Shown: piece by piece, positions 23,090 to 35,954 of the stretch
How positions within the stretch are numbered: the stretch's first letter is position 1
Layout: each line of letters begins with the position of its first letter
NCBI GenBank assembly: GCA_027627225.1
Contig: CM051033.1
Location: forward strand, 12,696,058-12,760,057
DNA: 64,000 nt
From: Congeria kusceri
Taxonomy: Eukaryota > Mollusca > Bivalvia > Myida > Dreissenidae
Reading direction: 5' to 3'
Program-made: the position numbers and the translations under genes
The notes under the pieces: generated by a model
The model's database searches: none
The model's input: the letters and a program-made list of their open reading frames with translations, nothing else
Told to the model about the DNA's origin: nothing

Positions 23090-23710
23090 AATAACTTTAA
23101 TCGCAATTTATTTTCCATTTCTTCTAAAGGTGTATTATATATACTATTTTCTTTGCATAAGAATACCATGTATACTCAAGTTCTATGGAGAGTGTAAATA
23201 ATGATTAAGTATTTATAAATTATAGTATTAATAATACAAATACAACGATTACTATTATGCACACAACTGTCGTGAACGACCATACAAACAGTTGAGAGCT
23301 AAGTAGTATTTGTGTAAATAGACAGCTAATTAAAGAGAACATGCACATACATGTGCATTTATAACCATAATTGATTTTAAACAGCTACAAATCAAGTAAT
23401 ACAAACTAAACTAAAAGGCATGCTACAAAACGAAACGAGATATACATGTATACATGAAGATATATCACATCCTGGAAAAAAAGTCCATTCCTTTCTGTGT
23501 TCTGTAGTTGCAATTTGATTTCGTTTATTGCAAAAATGTTAATGTGTCATGCTTCAAAATTGCTAATCTTAAATGATTACTTCTGATTCAAACTATATTT
23601 TATTAAATTATCATTATATGTCAATTCAAAATCGTTGTTAGTTAAACTGTTTAAGTGTTAGTATTTTAGTTTTATAAAAATGTTTACTGTATACTGATTT
23701 TAATTAACAG

Positions 23711-23822
23711 ACATATGAGGAGTGCCGATGCCTCACCTTACCTATGCTCTGCCATAAGAATCAAAACGGATTTTGTAAAACAAATGCTAATTGTGCTGCT
23801 GCCATTTGCACTCCAATGCATG
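23711..23822 (+). CDS. Candidate cysteine-rich internal exon
   Basis: Bounded by an acceptor (TTTTAATTAACAG) and a consensus donor (GTAAGTAAC). Phase 0 at entry gives 37 codons, TYEECRCLTLPMLC then HKNQNGFCKTNANC and AAAICTPMH, with seven cysteines, and the exon leaves in phase 1. It looks like part of a small disulfide-rich secreted domain. It lies 0.6 kb downstream of the other cysteine-rich exon and starts with a similar TYD/TYEE block, so the two may derive from one gene. Neighbouring exons were not found. Confidence 0.4.
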
Positions 23823-25030
23823 GTAAGTAACTTAAAATGAATATAAACATAATGAAATATCAGTAAAGGTGAAACAAAATACACCCATAAGCACTTTCAA
23901 CTGGACCTTATTTGTGACAAGTTCCATCGGTTTCAAATTTTGCACAGCCCCATCATCAACAATTTCCAATACAAATATAATAACATTTAACGCTTCAGTG
24001 ATCCTTTGTATTTCCTTGTGCTCTTGTGTGTAAAACAAGATAGTTTGCTCAAAGAAAGAACTGTTTATTTTTTGTTGCACTTAAATTATGTTTCAGTACA
24101 TTTCTAAAAACATAACAAATAAAATTAACAACTCCTTAAAACTCCTTATGCATCACTTTAATTAACATTCAGTTGAAGGATATTGTTTTGAATTCTTATG
24201 CCATTAGTATGAATTCAATCTGGATACACGTGATATGTTAATAAAACAAATAGTCTGAACAGTATTTCTGAACTGGCCGTAGCAATATGATGCTTGAATG
24301 TGTTTTAATCAACATAAGAGTAAATCATAATAAAGGGACCGATCCATGAAAACATGAGGATTACGAAAGCAGGCCAGGTACATTTTATACTTTAGTTTTT
24401 GTCCTCTATAAAACCGTTGTTCCTAAACGTATGCATTGTGTGTGTGCTCATCCTTACTGAAATCAATGAGAGAATATTATGATTAAACATACATAACAGT
24501 GTAACACTCATAGTTGTTTGCTTTAAAGATTATTTGTATGTCTACGAATAGTGAGTCTTCGTAACAAGGAGTACAAACTAAACCGAAGATTAATAAGATA
24601 AATATATAGCATAATAAAAATCTAAAACCGTGTCATTATGCTAACATGGTTCGCGACTTGTTGTTTCTTCTGAACATGTAAACCGTTTTAATAAATTTTG
24701 AATACAATTTACTGGTATTGAATATGAATATGACAGACTTGCTTTTGTGCGAAAGACAGTAGAAGACAAACGCGATAATGTAATGCTCCTCTGATACAAA
24801 TTTAGATTTGTTTTGTATAAGACTTGTTGGTATATTTTAATGGTGTAAACGACGGTCATGATGTTCTTCTAAAATCTTATTCTTGCCGTCAACCGAAAAT
24901 ATGGTTAAATTGGTATGTACTCTTAAGGCGTTAAAACGAGCATTATCAATACAACACATTAAAATAAAGGTATTCGTCGTACCAAGAAATGTGGGCATGT
25001 ATTGATGTTAATTTTGTGCTCGTTAAAACA
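23823..25030. other. No gene seen
   Basis: AT-rich sequence with scattered short open frames, none with convincing splice sites or motifs. Confidence 0.45.
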
Positions 25031-25039
25031 AAGTGCTTA

Positions 25040-25310
25040 TGTATTAATATAACTTGACCCCACCCACCACAATGCAATTCCAATCGAGGTCTCGATATAA
25101 CAAATATATGTATGAAGTTTCATTAAAATATCTAAATGCGTTCTCAAGTTATTGAAAGGAAACCGTTTTTCTTTTTAGTAACAGTGACCTTGACCCCACC
25201 CACCCAATATGCAATCACAAGCGATGTATCAATATAAGGTATCTATTTATGAAGGTTCATTACAACAGCTCCATGCGTTCTAGAGTTAGAGAGCGGAAAC
25301 GAAAAGTTGA
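25040..25310. repeat. Short copy of the TGACCTTGACCCCACCCA repeat family
   Basis: Two units with GAGGTCTCGATAT, GAAGTTTCATTA, GCGTTCTCAAGTTATTGA, GGAAACCGTTTTTC and TGACCTTGACCCCACCCA, the same consensus that makes up the larger element at 37259-38467. Confidence 0.8.
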
Positions 25311-26357
25311 CGCCGCCACACCGCCCACCCACCAGCACACCCGCACAACAACATACCCCAATCTAATAACCAAACTTTTTCTTCGAAAATTTCGTTTATA
25401 AAGATATATACCCATTGTCTGTAGAGTATAGTTTTCGCAGAACTTTGGAGCCGGTACTACAATGTACGTAAAAAATCGTAGGGAACAGGCTTTATGTCGG
25501 GTATGTTGTACTGAAGTTAATGTGTATATTTAACAAAAGTGAGCGAGCGAAGCAATCGAAAAAAAAGTTAGCATAATTTATCCAGTTTTGACCGTTTTAT
25601 ATATGCCCATATATGTATGGTTTGGGAGTTTTAAGGGGGGCGGGCGCGTCCACGCCCTACCTATGCTAGTGTGATTTCCTTCTTCATCTTTAATAAAAAA
25701 CTAGCAGCGTGCCGTATTAGAATGGCAATTATATCTGAATATTTCAATTTATGGTACATTTCGCAATACTATGCTCTTTTTTTGTCCGGTGATGGTCTTA
25801 TCATATTTAGGTTTAAGAAAAGTGATTCCTGCAGCATTTTTCATGTTTAGTGTGTGTTCCTAAAATGACACGTGTACTGTAGTGTTCCGTATTTTCTGTC
25901 ACATTGTACTTTTGTTCAATGTGCTCTGAGACGTGTGCAACAGATCAATGTAAATAACCACGAGAATGAGCGGTGTAATCTTTATGATCTTCTAACCTCG
26001 AACACACGGCTATTATTTTTTATATAAACGTGTTTAACGGATCAGGCGCATTTTTACAAATCAGAAAACGTTTTTGTCCATGCATATCTAACGACAGGGA
26101 CGACTGCTTAAAATTAGACGAATAATGTGCAATCAGTGGTCACCTACTGTAAACAAAACAAACATCCGTAATGATATATCACTTTTATTAGCATACATAA
26201 CAGCTGACAGAAATGTTAAAATTTCGTGTTATATGCTTTATTTCAAATATGTTTTTTCCAGATATGTTTATCACTTCTATGCGTTTTGATATTTGAAGAG
26301 ATAAAATTGTTTTCCCCATAAACCCTTATACAACTGCAACAAAACCCCACAACATTA
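25311..26357. other. No gene seen
   Basis: Intergenic or intronic sequence with no supported feature. Confidence 0.45.
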
Positions 26358-26728
26358 ACCAATTTATTTAAAAAAAATGGCCTAACGAGTCTATTTATCA
26401 TTGGTAGTAACCGAGGCACTAGGACAGGAAACAATTTATTTAAAATAAATGGCCTAACGAGTCTATTTATTAATGGTAGTAACCGAGGCACTAGGACAGG
26501 AAACAATTTATTTAAAATAAATGGCCTAACGAGTCTATTTATTAATGGTAGTAACCGAGGCACTAGGACAGGAAACAATTTATTTTAAAAAAATGGCCTA
26601 ACGAGTCTATTTATTATTGGTAGTAACCGAGGCACTAGGACAGGAAACAATTTATTTAAAAAAAATGGCCTAACGAGTCTATTTATTATTGGTAGTAACC
26701 GAGGCACTAGGACAGGAAACAATTTATC
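26358..26728. repeat. 72-bp tandem repeat, about five copies
   Basis: Unit starts AACAATTTATTTAAA and contains ATGGCCTAACGAGTCTATTT and GGTAGTAACCGAGGCACTAGG. Copies are nearly identical; differences cluster in the A-rich run and in TTATTATTGG/TTATTAATGG. Because 72 is a multiple of three, the minus strand stays open over several copies (26243-26578) as a 24-residue Leu/Pro/Arg-rich repeat; I see no evidence that it is translated. Confidence 0.9.
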
Positions 26729-28299
26729 GAATAATACTTATGATAGTGGCTCTATTAATATTAACCAACTTGCGGGTTTCCAGTTTGCGTCCACATACCG
26801 TCATTAATTATTCCCTATTTGTAACCACATTTGCATATAAACTGCAGCGGGCAACAATTTGGTATGTCGCCAGGCAATGTCGCCCGCTACCGCTATGACG
26901 CCCGGTACGCAAATGATACGGAATTGTTCGGTATAATAAAATAAATATTGTCTTCCTTGAGGGTGACAGTGCTTCTCGTCAACCCTCGACAAACACTGTC
27001 TACCTCAGCTAAAGCCTCTACACTGTCACTTGATTTTGAGAGGCAGGCAGCTTTACCTCGTAAAGATCGGTTATCTATCACATTGTGCTATTTTGTCATG
27101 GCACCTGCACTTTGGAAAAAAAAACAAATGCAGATCAATTAATATATAATAGATGCTAATGGGCCGCAACAAACAAAGGCTAAAAAAAATCGATCCTGAC
27201 AACGGGAACGCTACATCGGCAATTTTTCCCTTTTTCATTATCAACGTCAATTTGAGATAGGTGGGGCAACTTTGATTACGTACAACATAATATTAATGCC
27301 GTTTGCATTTACTAGGTAACACAAACACCTAAATGTTCAATACTAAGCAATTTCAAAAATATTATGCGATCATCGTATGTCATCAAATAAGAAGCAGCCT
27401 TAATTACCCGCGCGCCACATTTATTTCAAGTTGAAAAACATAATCATGGGGTCAGTTCATCTCACAAGCTGATCTATTCAGAGGCCATGTTTTTTTTTAT
27501 CGTGAACGAGGTCAAATACCATACCAGCTTATACCAATACATGTATTATGTATTTTCTTTTGAAAAAAAACTGACTTTAAAGGAATTCGACGTTATTTAA
27601 ACAAAATTTAATGGTTCGTTAAACTAGGAAAGTAAAGTAGTAACATAAAAAGCTGATAGCGCAGAAAAACTATTAACGAGGAAACATATTTAGTAAAACT
27701 TGAAATTAAAGTGCATTTCAATGTAGGACGCACTCATAATTCACTTTATCCAAGTTTCTTACGTAGTCAACAGCCTCTCTACGTTATCAGCGTTTTGATT
27801 AAAATTTAATACTGGTACGTTATAGTTTGTTGCCGAATAACCCACAGCTGGAACTTTAGATGCGTGGGGATTAAATCACGAGTGCGAATATGTTACGCAC
27901 TATTTGTTTATGAAACTCTGCCCAGAATCATTGACTACGGCTGTTCTTTTGATTAGGCGTCCTCCCTCAATTTTCATAAATAGACCAGCTGTTCTTGACT
28001 GCACATGGATGGACAAACACATTGCGGTGTAATACTATAAGGCATTAAAACTGTTATATAAACATTAAGTAGCTGCATTCATAAATGAAATGAAATTAAA
28101 ATGAAACTTGTTATGCTTAGAGTCGAAAACTGATATATAAACCTTCCCCCCTTACTGGCTTTATCTTGGTGCTGGACAGCTAATTTGAATTATTTAATGG
28201 GTGATATGTGTGGTTTAAGAATGGTTATACGCAACAACTGTGTAAGTATCCAAGTAATGTAGTAAGCAGTGTTGCTGCTAGACGAAATGGTCAAATCTA
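26729..28299. other. No gene seen
   Basis: No supported gene. Around 26940-27080 the sequence is less AT-rich (GACAGTGCTTCTCGTCAACC, CTAAAGCCTCTACACTGTCA) and several overlapping frames are open, but none has splice or motif support. Confidence 0.4.
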
Positions 28300-29545
28300 G
28301 CTAACCAAGAAATACCCCTTTTGAATTATTCTAAGTCCAAATTAGGTCAAGGTCAAGGTCAACGTGAGATTGGTTGCTATGGGTGGATTTGAATGATCAT
28401 ACGCAACACCTGTGTAAGCATCTTAGTATTATAGAAAGCGGTGTTGGTGCTAGATGAAACATATAAATCTAGTTAACCAAGAAATAGCCCTTTTGAATTA
28501 TGCTAAGTCCAAAATATGTCAAGGTCAAGGTCAAAATGAGGTTGAATGCTATGGGCTGATACGGAATGGTCAGAAGCAACAACTTTGTAGGTATCAAAGT
28601 GTTGTAGTAATCGGTGTTGGTGCTAGACGAAGCTGTAAAATCTAGTTTAATTCTAAGTCCAAATAAGGTCAATGTCAAGGTCAAAACGAGTTTTGGTGAT
28701 ATGGGTGGATTGGGAATGGTCATTAGCAACAGCTTTGTAAGTATCCAAGTGTTGTAGTAAGCGGTGTTTGTGCTTGACGAAACAGTAAAATCTACTTAAT
28801 TAGTCCAAATTAGGACAAGGTCAAAGTGATGTTGGGTGCTATGGGCGGATAGGGAATGGTCATTAGCAACAACTGTGTACGTAGTAAAGTGGTGTAGTGA
28901 GCGAATTGATGCTAGACGAAACGGTTATATCTAATTAACCTCGTACACAATCACGGATGGACGCGAAAAGACGGACGGACAGGACCATCACTATATGCCT
29001 CCCGCATCAAGATGCCGGGGGCATAATTATTATAAGTCCCAATTAGGTCAAGGTCAAGTGAGGTTGGGTGATATGAATGGATTAGAAATAGTCGCAAGCA
29101 ACAACTGTATTAGTATTCAAATGTTGTAGTTTGCATTGTTGGTGCACCAATAAATGAACCATTGGAATTATTCAAAGTCACAATTAGGTCAAGGTCAAAG
29201 TGAGGTTGGGTGATATGGGTGGATTTGGAACGGTCATAAGTAACAACTGTGTAAATAACTAAGTGTTGTATTAAGTGATGTTGGTGCTAGACGAAAATCG
29301 AGTGAAGCAAGAAACAGCCTATTAATTATTCTAAGTGCAAATTTGGTCAAGGTCAAGGTAAAAGTGAGGTATGGTAATATGGGTGGATAGTGAATGGTCT
29401 TTAGCAATAACGTTGTAAGTATCCAAGTGTTGTAGTAAGCGGTGTTTGTCCTAGACGAAACAGTAATATCTACTTTACCTTGTCACGGACGGACGGAAGG
29501 ACGGACGGACAGGACAATCCCTACATGCTCCCGCATCAAGATGCC
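28300..29545. repeat. Array of ~150-bp repeats with AGGTCAAGGTCA cores
   Basis: About seven imperfect units with TAGGTCAAGGTCAA (near 28344, 28517, 28670, 28814, 29045, 29185 and 29345), GGTTGGGTGATATGGGTGGA, CATTAGCAACAACTGTGTAAG and GTGTTGGTGCTAGACGAAAC. Two ends look like element termini: GACGGACGGACAGGAC, GCATCAAGATGCCGGGGGCAT near 28975-29025, and again at 29480-29545. Probably two related elements side by side. No coding capacity. Confidence 0.8.
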
Positions 29546-31452
29546 GGGGCATTAACAAAAACATTGTGCAAAGGGAACAGTGTATAATTTTACCTCAAAA
29601 GTCTTGATGCTAACGTCGATCCACTGCTGTTAAGATTAAATATCCAGCATCGAGTAGGTGCACTTCCTTTTTAAAGTATCCACAAAGTTGTACCTATGTA
29701 TTTCAATTTTTCATGTGAACCGTGCTAACCAGAAACGCGATTTGTTTTCGAAATCGCCATGATTGGTCAGAATTTATCTTTTTATTCGTATTTTGTTCCA
29801 AATCTGTGTCCGATTATCAATATTGTCGTCCAAAGTAATTTTAGACTTCACTAACGCTGGTTTCTTTAGTTCTGTGGTGTGTTGGTACTTAAAAACAAAC
29901 CAACACAACACAACACACTATTCTATCATGACCTATGAAATATAATAGGAACACGATGTCAGTTCACTGAAAACTTGTTTGTGTCGTTACTGCTCATTTT
30001 GCTTGCAGATTATGTCACACATTTATCGCGTACAGTGATCTGTATATCCATTAAATACTTTCATTTCTGAAAATAGGCTGATATTAAAGGGCATTCGGCT
30101 GGATAAATAAGTTATCTTGCCTATGTTCTCATGTTCCCATGTTTTTATTGTTTGGTATAATAAAAGTACCACATCCCATAGAGCGTGATACAACGTATTG
30201 TCAACTCTCGAAATTGGTTCGATATGTATATATTATTACAATGGTGGTAAATGTATCGGCATATTTTTCGGGGAAGTGGTTTATTTGTTAGCGCGTGCTT
30301 CGAATGTTTTTGTACCGCCGATAGTTGCTGCAGAATAACTTATACATGATTTTCTTCTTTGTATGAATGCTGGCGCGTGTCGTGTTAGAATTTTGTTTTT
30401 ACCATGGTCCTTTCTTTGTGAGCGCCCGGTGCTTAATCAAAGAACTGAAAGCGTATAAAGACGGTCGTCGCGATGGAAAGGTAAAAACAATAGTTGCCAA
30501 GCACTGTAAGGGAATTATTTAAGTAAATACCGTCAATTATAAAAACCTAATTATAGTTAATTTGGTGTGCGGAAAACACTTGCTAAAACGTTCAGTATTA
30601 TTGTAAGTTATAATATAGACACAAGTAAGAACATGAAGCATTGATACAAAATATCTAATAAACAAAGAAAATCACGCAACTTGTGAAACTAAATTACATA
30701 CATCTGTATCCTCGTGGACATGGTACTGTAACGGTGACCAATCGATAATCCTAGCTCTTGTAAAGACAGTTGAAAGCCAGAAGTTTAATCCAGAAGCCAT
30801 ATTAATGCTACGTAAGCATAAAACTATCGTACTATTTTTGCAGACTTACGGTCGACTAAGTTAGTTCAAAACAGTTTATATAAATTAACAAAAGGTTTCA
30901 CAATTGGTCACACTTAAATATTGTAGAGGCTGTGCAAATATTGTTGTAGAATTTTAATTATTGGCCTCGTAAAAATAATTTGGATATTATAATTGCAAAT
31001 TCAAACGTATTACATACCCGGGTATTCTTTGTAAACGTCCATTCAAAACCATCTATTTTTCAGTTTACTTGTTATTATCATTGTCTGTCATATGTACAGT
31101 GCATTGTATTATTTGTTGTGTTTTATTATAGCTTTGGTTGTAATTGAATCGGACGTTTATATTTTTACTTGCGGTCTTATTCAAAGCCAAAAAATGTACG
31201 TGAATTATGTTACACTTATTACATTTCATTTAGGAAATACAAAGTAGTTTACTCGTGCTTCTATAGAACATGCAGTTTCCTTATGCGAGCACACGTTGTT
31301 GAAAGGATGTCGTACTTAAGCAGATTAAACACAGTGATTTCAATTAAAATAATTAAACTATATCAACAGGTTTGTTATATTTCTTTAAAGTACCACACTC
31401 CATTGCATCTGTCTATCATAAAATACAATCATACACTATTTAACAAAATTTT
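29546..31452. other. No gene seen
   Basis: AT-rich sequence with no supported gene. The open frame at 31169-31483 on the plus strand has no recognisable domain and its 3' part overlaps the foldback arm. Confidence 0.45.
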
Positions 31453-31718
31453 ACAATTAAACGATACTTACCTGGTACGTTGAAGTGTAATTCTGTTAGT
31501 CATAGAATTACGGAGGGATTAAATGAGATCGTACCGGTGCTCATGCATATCAGTCTTTAAAACTAAAAAAAATTACCATTACTTGAATAACAATCTTCTG
31601 TGAACAAATATATTTATTCACTTACCTGTAGGGTGGGAGGGAGAAATCCCTCCGTAATTCTATGACTAACAAAATTACAATTTAACTTCAACCTACACGG
31701 TAAGTATGGTTTAATTGT
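31453..31718. repeat. Foldback (long inverted repeat) adjoining the DIRS-like element
   Basis: The left arm 31453-31520 and right arm 31645-31718 are inverted copies of about 70 bp with roughly 90% identity, including a 26-bp perfect core containing TCATAGAATTACGGAGGGA. The spacer of ~125 bp holds AAATGAGATCGTACCGGTGC (31521-31540), the inverted copy of the far end of the DIRS-like element (35906-35937). This fits the internal complementary region known from DIRS elements, or a derived non-autonomous foldback. Confidence 0.75.
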
Positions 31719-31760
31719 AAAATTCCATAACGTCATATTACTTCGGTATTAAATGAGACT

Positions 31761-32908
31761 TTACAGCAGGAATGGAAAAAAATTGCATGTAAATATTTGA
31801 AGTTTAACGTAGCATTGCAGAACTGCTTTGCTGAAAGTGTCCTTAGCTTGGACATCTTTGTGGTAGAACTTGGAAAATGTCCCAACATTAGACCAACCAG
31901 CTGCACTCATTATATCACTTATTGGAACCGATGATAACTTCGCTCGCTTTGGATGAAGCTGCAACACGTACACTATGTGACTTATAAATTTATATGTCAA
32001 TACCAGATCTAGCCATAACTGTCCGAATCCATCGGCTAATGGTATCTCGTGAAACTGGGCTATATGGTTTCACATAGCTGAGTAGAAGTCTATCAGGTTG
32101 TCCAGTCTTCCTGACTGGATATGTTCTGAACAAGTATTCTTTCATAAAGTAAACACTCACAGTCTTCTATCTGGGGGAAATGCCAACTATTCAATGAATG
32201 ATATTGTTCACCCAGGACGCGTTTGCTTCAAGAGGCCGTCAAAATGCACAAAAGATTTAGAACTTAACTGCTGCAAGTTTTTTACACTTTACAGATTGAA
32301 AGTTTGTACTCCAGCCGCTTGTGTTTATGCAATAAGCGTTGTCAATGTAAACGTGAAATCTTTTTAAAGTTAGAAATTTTACAGGAGACAATTTCTTGAG
32401 GTAACACAACACCATGTCAACATCCCAAATGTGTTGATATCTAGTTGTCTGTGGTCGTAGATTAAACACCACTTTAAGAAATCTCATTGTAGGATGTGAA
32501 CATGCAGAAAAATGTCTATTATCAGATCGATGGACGATTAAGCATATCTAACTGTATCTAAGGCATTATAGCTGTAATTTGCCTCAAAACGTTCTGTAAT
32601 TCAATAATATCTTTCACAGAAACCGAAACTGAATTAATTTGTTTTCTATCACAGTTTGAAAACCATTTTCCAATATAGCACTGATACCGTTTTTTGGTCG
32701 AGTCTCTCCATGAGCACATGAGTATTCTGGTTGATTGTTTAGAAAATCCTTGTTTTCGAAAGTGGTTCCGGATACCTTGCAAGCCATCAGAGCAAGTTTT
32801 TGTGACAGCGGATGTTCCTTGTCCACGAACGGTAATTTGAGGGTTTGATGGACTCGTTGAAGAATCAGTGGAATATCTAATTATGTTTTCATCAAAACTG
32901 GAAACCAT
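31761..32908 (-). pseudogene. DIRS tyrosine recombinase, frameshifted
   Basis: The N-terminal piece (32558-32908) has FSKQSTRILMCSWRDSTKK, the usual start of the YR core. The middle piece (32257-32487) has QTTRYQHIWDVDMVLCYLKK. The C-terminal half has PVSRDTISRWIRTVM, a TAA stop, then the catalytic H-x-x-R as HSVR at 31966-31977. A change of frame follows before AAGWSNVGTFSKFYHKD, with the nucleophilic tyrosine at about 31863-31868. The catalytic signature is therefore recognisable but spread over at least three frames. Confidence 0.82.
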
Positions 32909-33201
32909 GGTTGAGTTGGCTAAATCGGAGCAATTACAGTGCCTTTTGCTCTGTCAAGTTGCATTTTTTTAACACTGCGGCTGAGTAAACTGAAAGGACA
33001 GAATACATACACACTATCAAACTTCGACCAGCCAGTTGTAAAACAAAACATAAATTTTGTCTATGGGTCAGGTTTCCAGGCAAAAAACAGACACTTTGGC
33101 ATTAAACTTGGTAGCAAACAGGTTAATGGAAGGTACATCCCAACTGTAACATACTTTTTGGAATATATCAGATTTCAATGACTATTCAAGCTCATCTTAA
33201 A

Positions 33202-34580
33202 CTACTTAGAGGGTTCATCAGCCATATACAATTTACCTGGTATATGTGAAAATGTAAGCAAAATATTGTTTTCAATGCAGATTTGCCAAATTTCTTTTGC
33301 CACTAAATTGCATGGCTTTGACTGTACACCACCGAACTTAGAAATGTAGCTTACAGCTGTTGAGCTGTCAGACTTAATCAACACATGTTTGTTTTGTGAC
33401 TTTTGCCTCAAAGATGTAAGAGAAATCTTAATATCTAATAACTCTGGAACATTGATATGGTATAGCTGTTCAAACTCTGATCAACGGCAACTAACTATTT
33501 GATCACCAAAAACAAAACCCCATCCATGAGCAGATGCATCTGTATTATAAACTGAGGGTTGCCATGTGAAATTTCGCGATATTATGAGTGGATTTTATAA
33601 ATCCACCAATTCAAGTAATTCTTCATTTCGTGTGTTATATTCATTTCTGCATCATAATTTCCATGGGCTACTTTTAACGTTAATGTTTTTTGAATTTCTA
33701 ATTCTCTGTAATGCAACTGTCCATATTGTACAGCTGAGAAAGATGCAACAATATACCCAATAACTAATGCAACGTTGCAAATAGCAGATTTTTCCCTGTT
33801 AATCAAATATTTCATTCTTTGACAATCCTTTCTTTCTTTTCTAAGGGTAAACACACAATCATTTTCTCAGAATCAAATACATTTTTCTGTATTAATAAAA
33901 ACCCTATATCAGTTATTAATTTGTTAGTGGTATTCACATTATTTATACATTCTTGAAATGTTTCTCCACAAAGCATACTGTCGTCAATAAACCTGAGTTA
34001 ATGTATCCCATATTTCTCAGTTTTGACTAAACAGGTTTCAGCAGTTTGCTGAATTTCCCAGGACAAAAGAAAGACCATTGGGAAAACATGTGTATTGGTA
34101 AATTATTGGCCTCCTGGTAAAACGTACATATACCTATTGCTCTTCAGCTATTGGTACACAGTTATATGCATTTTTTAAATCAATTGATGCCAAAAACATT
34201 CCTTCTTTTATTAAAGTCAAAGCTTGTTCAAATGTCTCCATTTTAAAATGGTGATTTGGGACGAAGGAATCTATCTGTTTAAAAAAATTCAAAATCATAC
34301 TGTTTTTCGTAATTTTTCTTAGGCCTTAGAAATACTGGTGACACAAGTTGATTTTCTTGTGACTATACAGCTGTAATAACACAAATTGCAAGCAATTATG
34401 CAAGCAATTTATCAATTACGACACATTTTGTGTGAAACCAGTATCTTGGTGAAAAGAAGCGTCATTAAACGAAGCATCTAATTCAATATGACAATGTTGT
34501 TCCACGACCAAAATGTCAGGATCAGAAGTTAATTTTTTCCTTTCTTTAAGGAAATGTTTAATTCTTCCAGCAAAAATAGT
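33202..34580 (-). pseudogene. DIRS reverse transcriptase and RNase H, frameshifted
   Basis: In order on the minus strand: IKHFLKERKKLTSDPDIL (about 34560-34500), NHHFKMETFEQALTLIKEG (about 34250-34195), MFLASIDLKNAYNCVPI (about 34195-34145), FPNGLSFVLGN, and the catalytic F-I-D-D at 33980-33991 followed by SMLCGETFQEC and a GFLLIQKN block. RNase H follows at 33202-33411 with KSDSSTAVSYISKFGG and SHIPGKLYMADEPSK. Both catalytic aspartates of the RT box remain, but stops and frameshifts separate the blocks. Confidence 0.85.
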
Positions 34581-34587
34581 ATTGTCA

Positions 34588-35861
34588 TTAAATAACTGCT
34601 TTAATGCTGACGTTTGCTTCCTCCCTTTGGGGAAAGCTTTTTGACTCTTGAAAAGAGCTGGATGGCGCACTGTATTTGCCATATGGATGATACCTGCCAG
34701 TACCACTATACACCCTGCTTCGAAACCTTGGAAACCTACCAAAGGGTCTTCCGTGAAAACCACCATAGCGGTTGATTTTATTTAAGATGTTGGGAGTATC
34801 TTCAATCTCTTTGGCTGCTTTGCTGACATCATCACCGAACAAACAGTTCTTATATGGCAAAGTATGGTTGCATAACCTGGCATATTCATCCTTCAGTTCT
34901 GATTTGACAATAGCACGTCTGGCCCACTGAATTTGACGATTAGCATGTCCAAGCAAACCCAACGTTTCAAAACATTTGTTTACAAACTCCTTACATTTTG
35001 GTATTTCGGATCCCATCTCTGCCATTTGGTTAACTGTTTTAACTAATACTGTGGCAGCTTTTACTACAGATGCTGAGACATACATCAGCCTTCGATCATT
35101 TGACTTGGCATTAGTTGACATACCATCCCAAATTAGATAGTTCATTTTCATTTGGACCAAAGCTTCACAATTTCCAATTCTCGGTTAAGTATCGTCTTTA
35201 ATAAGCTCTGCATATTTCTCATCTTCTATACCATTTCTAAACATCTCGTGTACATTTTGAACCAAGGTGTGCTTAATGTCAACAACGGTATATTCATGCA
35301 TTTTGAATTGCTTAGACAAATCAGAAAATGTAGTCGACGATTGATCATTTGCCTTTGAGATTGACAATGGCGAGTGCACTCTCTGAGTAAGGGGTTCAGG
35401 TAATTCCCCGTCTTCACATTCTAATCCATACTCCCCATAATCGTTACATTGATAATATTCCTTCAAACTAGTCAGCCTCCCACAAACTTTGTCGAGCACT
35501 CCATCATGTTTTTTTTTATTGAACCCTGAAGGTTTTGCATAACTTGGCTCATTTCCTTTCTCATTATTTTGAGACTTGACTCGCTTTCGTTATTTTCTTC
35601 AGGTTTGTTGGCAGGCATTTCGCCATGCATTTGCCTTTTGATGGGTTGGACTTGGAATTTCCTTTTGCAAGTATTTTTTACTTTCGTTTTCACCCGGGGT
35701 GGGTGGGGAATCTTTCTCCTTTTCAATTCGCGTTTGTTTGACACACAAACACTCGTATATATTCGTATTTGGTGGTACGAATTATGTATATTCGTGTTTG
35801 GTGCACGAATTAAAGCGTTAAAACAAAAAATAAAGTTAAATTTCCCCAAAACAATCGGCAA
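34588..35861 (-). pseudogene. DIRS gag-like protein, broken into frames
   Basis: Open pieces at 35472-35861, 35185-35499 and 34588-35160. The last has the hallmark run LGHANRQIQWARRAIVKSEL, then LPYKNCLFGDDVSKAAKEIE, then a Gly/Arg/Phe-rich tail (GGFHGRPFGRFPRFRSR), as in DIRS-group gag proteins. The N-terminal pieces are Lys/Glu-rich. At least two frame changes separate them. In an active element it would package element RNA. Confidence 0.75.
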
Positions 35862-35954
35862 TACGATTTTTCAATTCAGCACAGCACGCTACCTGAAGTA
35901 CGCTGATACTCATGCGCACCGGTACGATCTCATTTAAACCCGAAGTAATATGAC

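Larger units (their letters stand above)
31732..35954 (-). mobile_element. DIRS-like tyrosine-recombinase retrotransposon, decayed
   Basis: The ends are a ~27-bp inverted pair: 31732-31758 (GTCATATTACTTCGG then TATTAAATGAGA) and 35928-35954. Coding is on the minus strand in the DIRS order: gag-like region, RT with RNase H, then tyrosine recombinase. DIRS elements lack long terminal repeats, use a YR integrase and leave no target duplication; I see none. Length 4.2 kb is shorter than typical DIRS elements, consistent with internal loss. All reading frames are interrupted, so this copy is not autonomous. Confidence 0.88.

Noticed and set aside
26893..27142. Coding exon in the less AT-rich segment
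   Set aside because: Overlapping frames on both strands are open, but none has splice sites or a recognisable motif.
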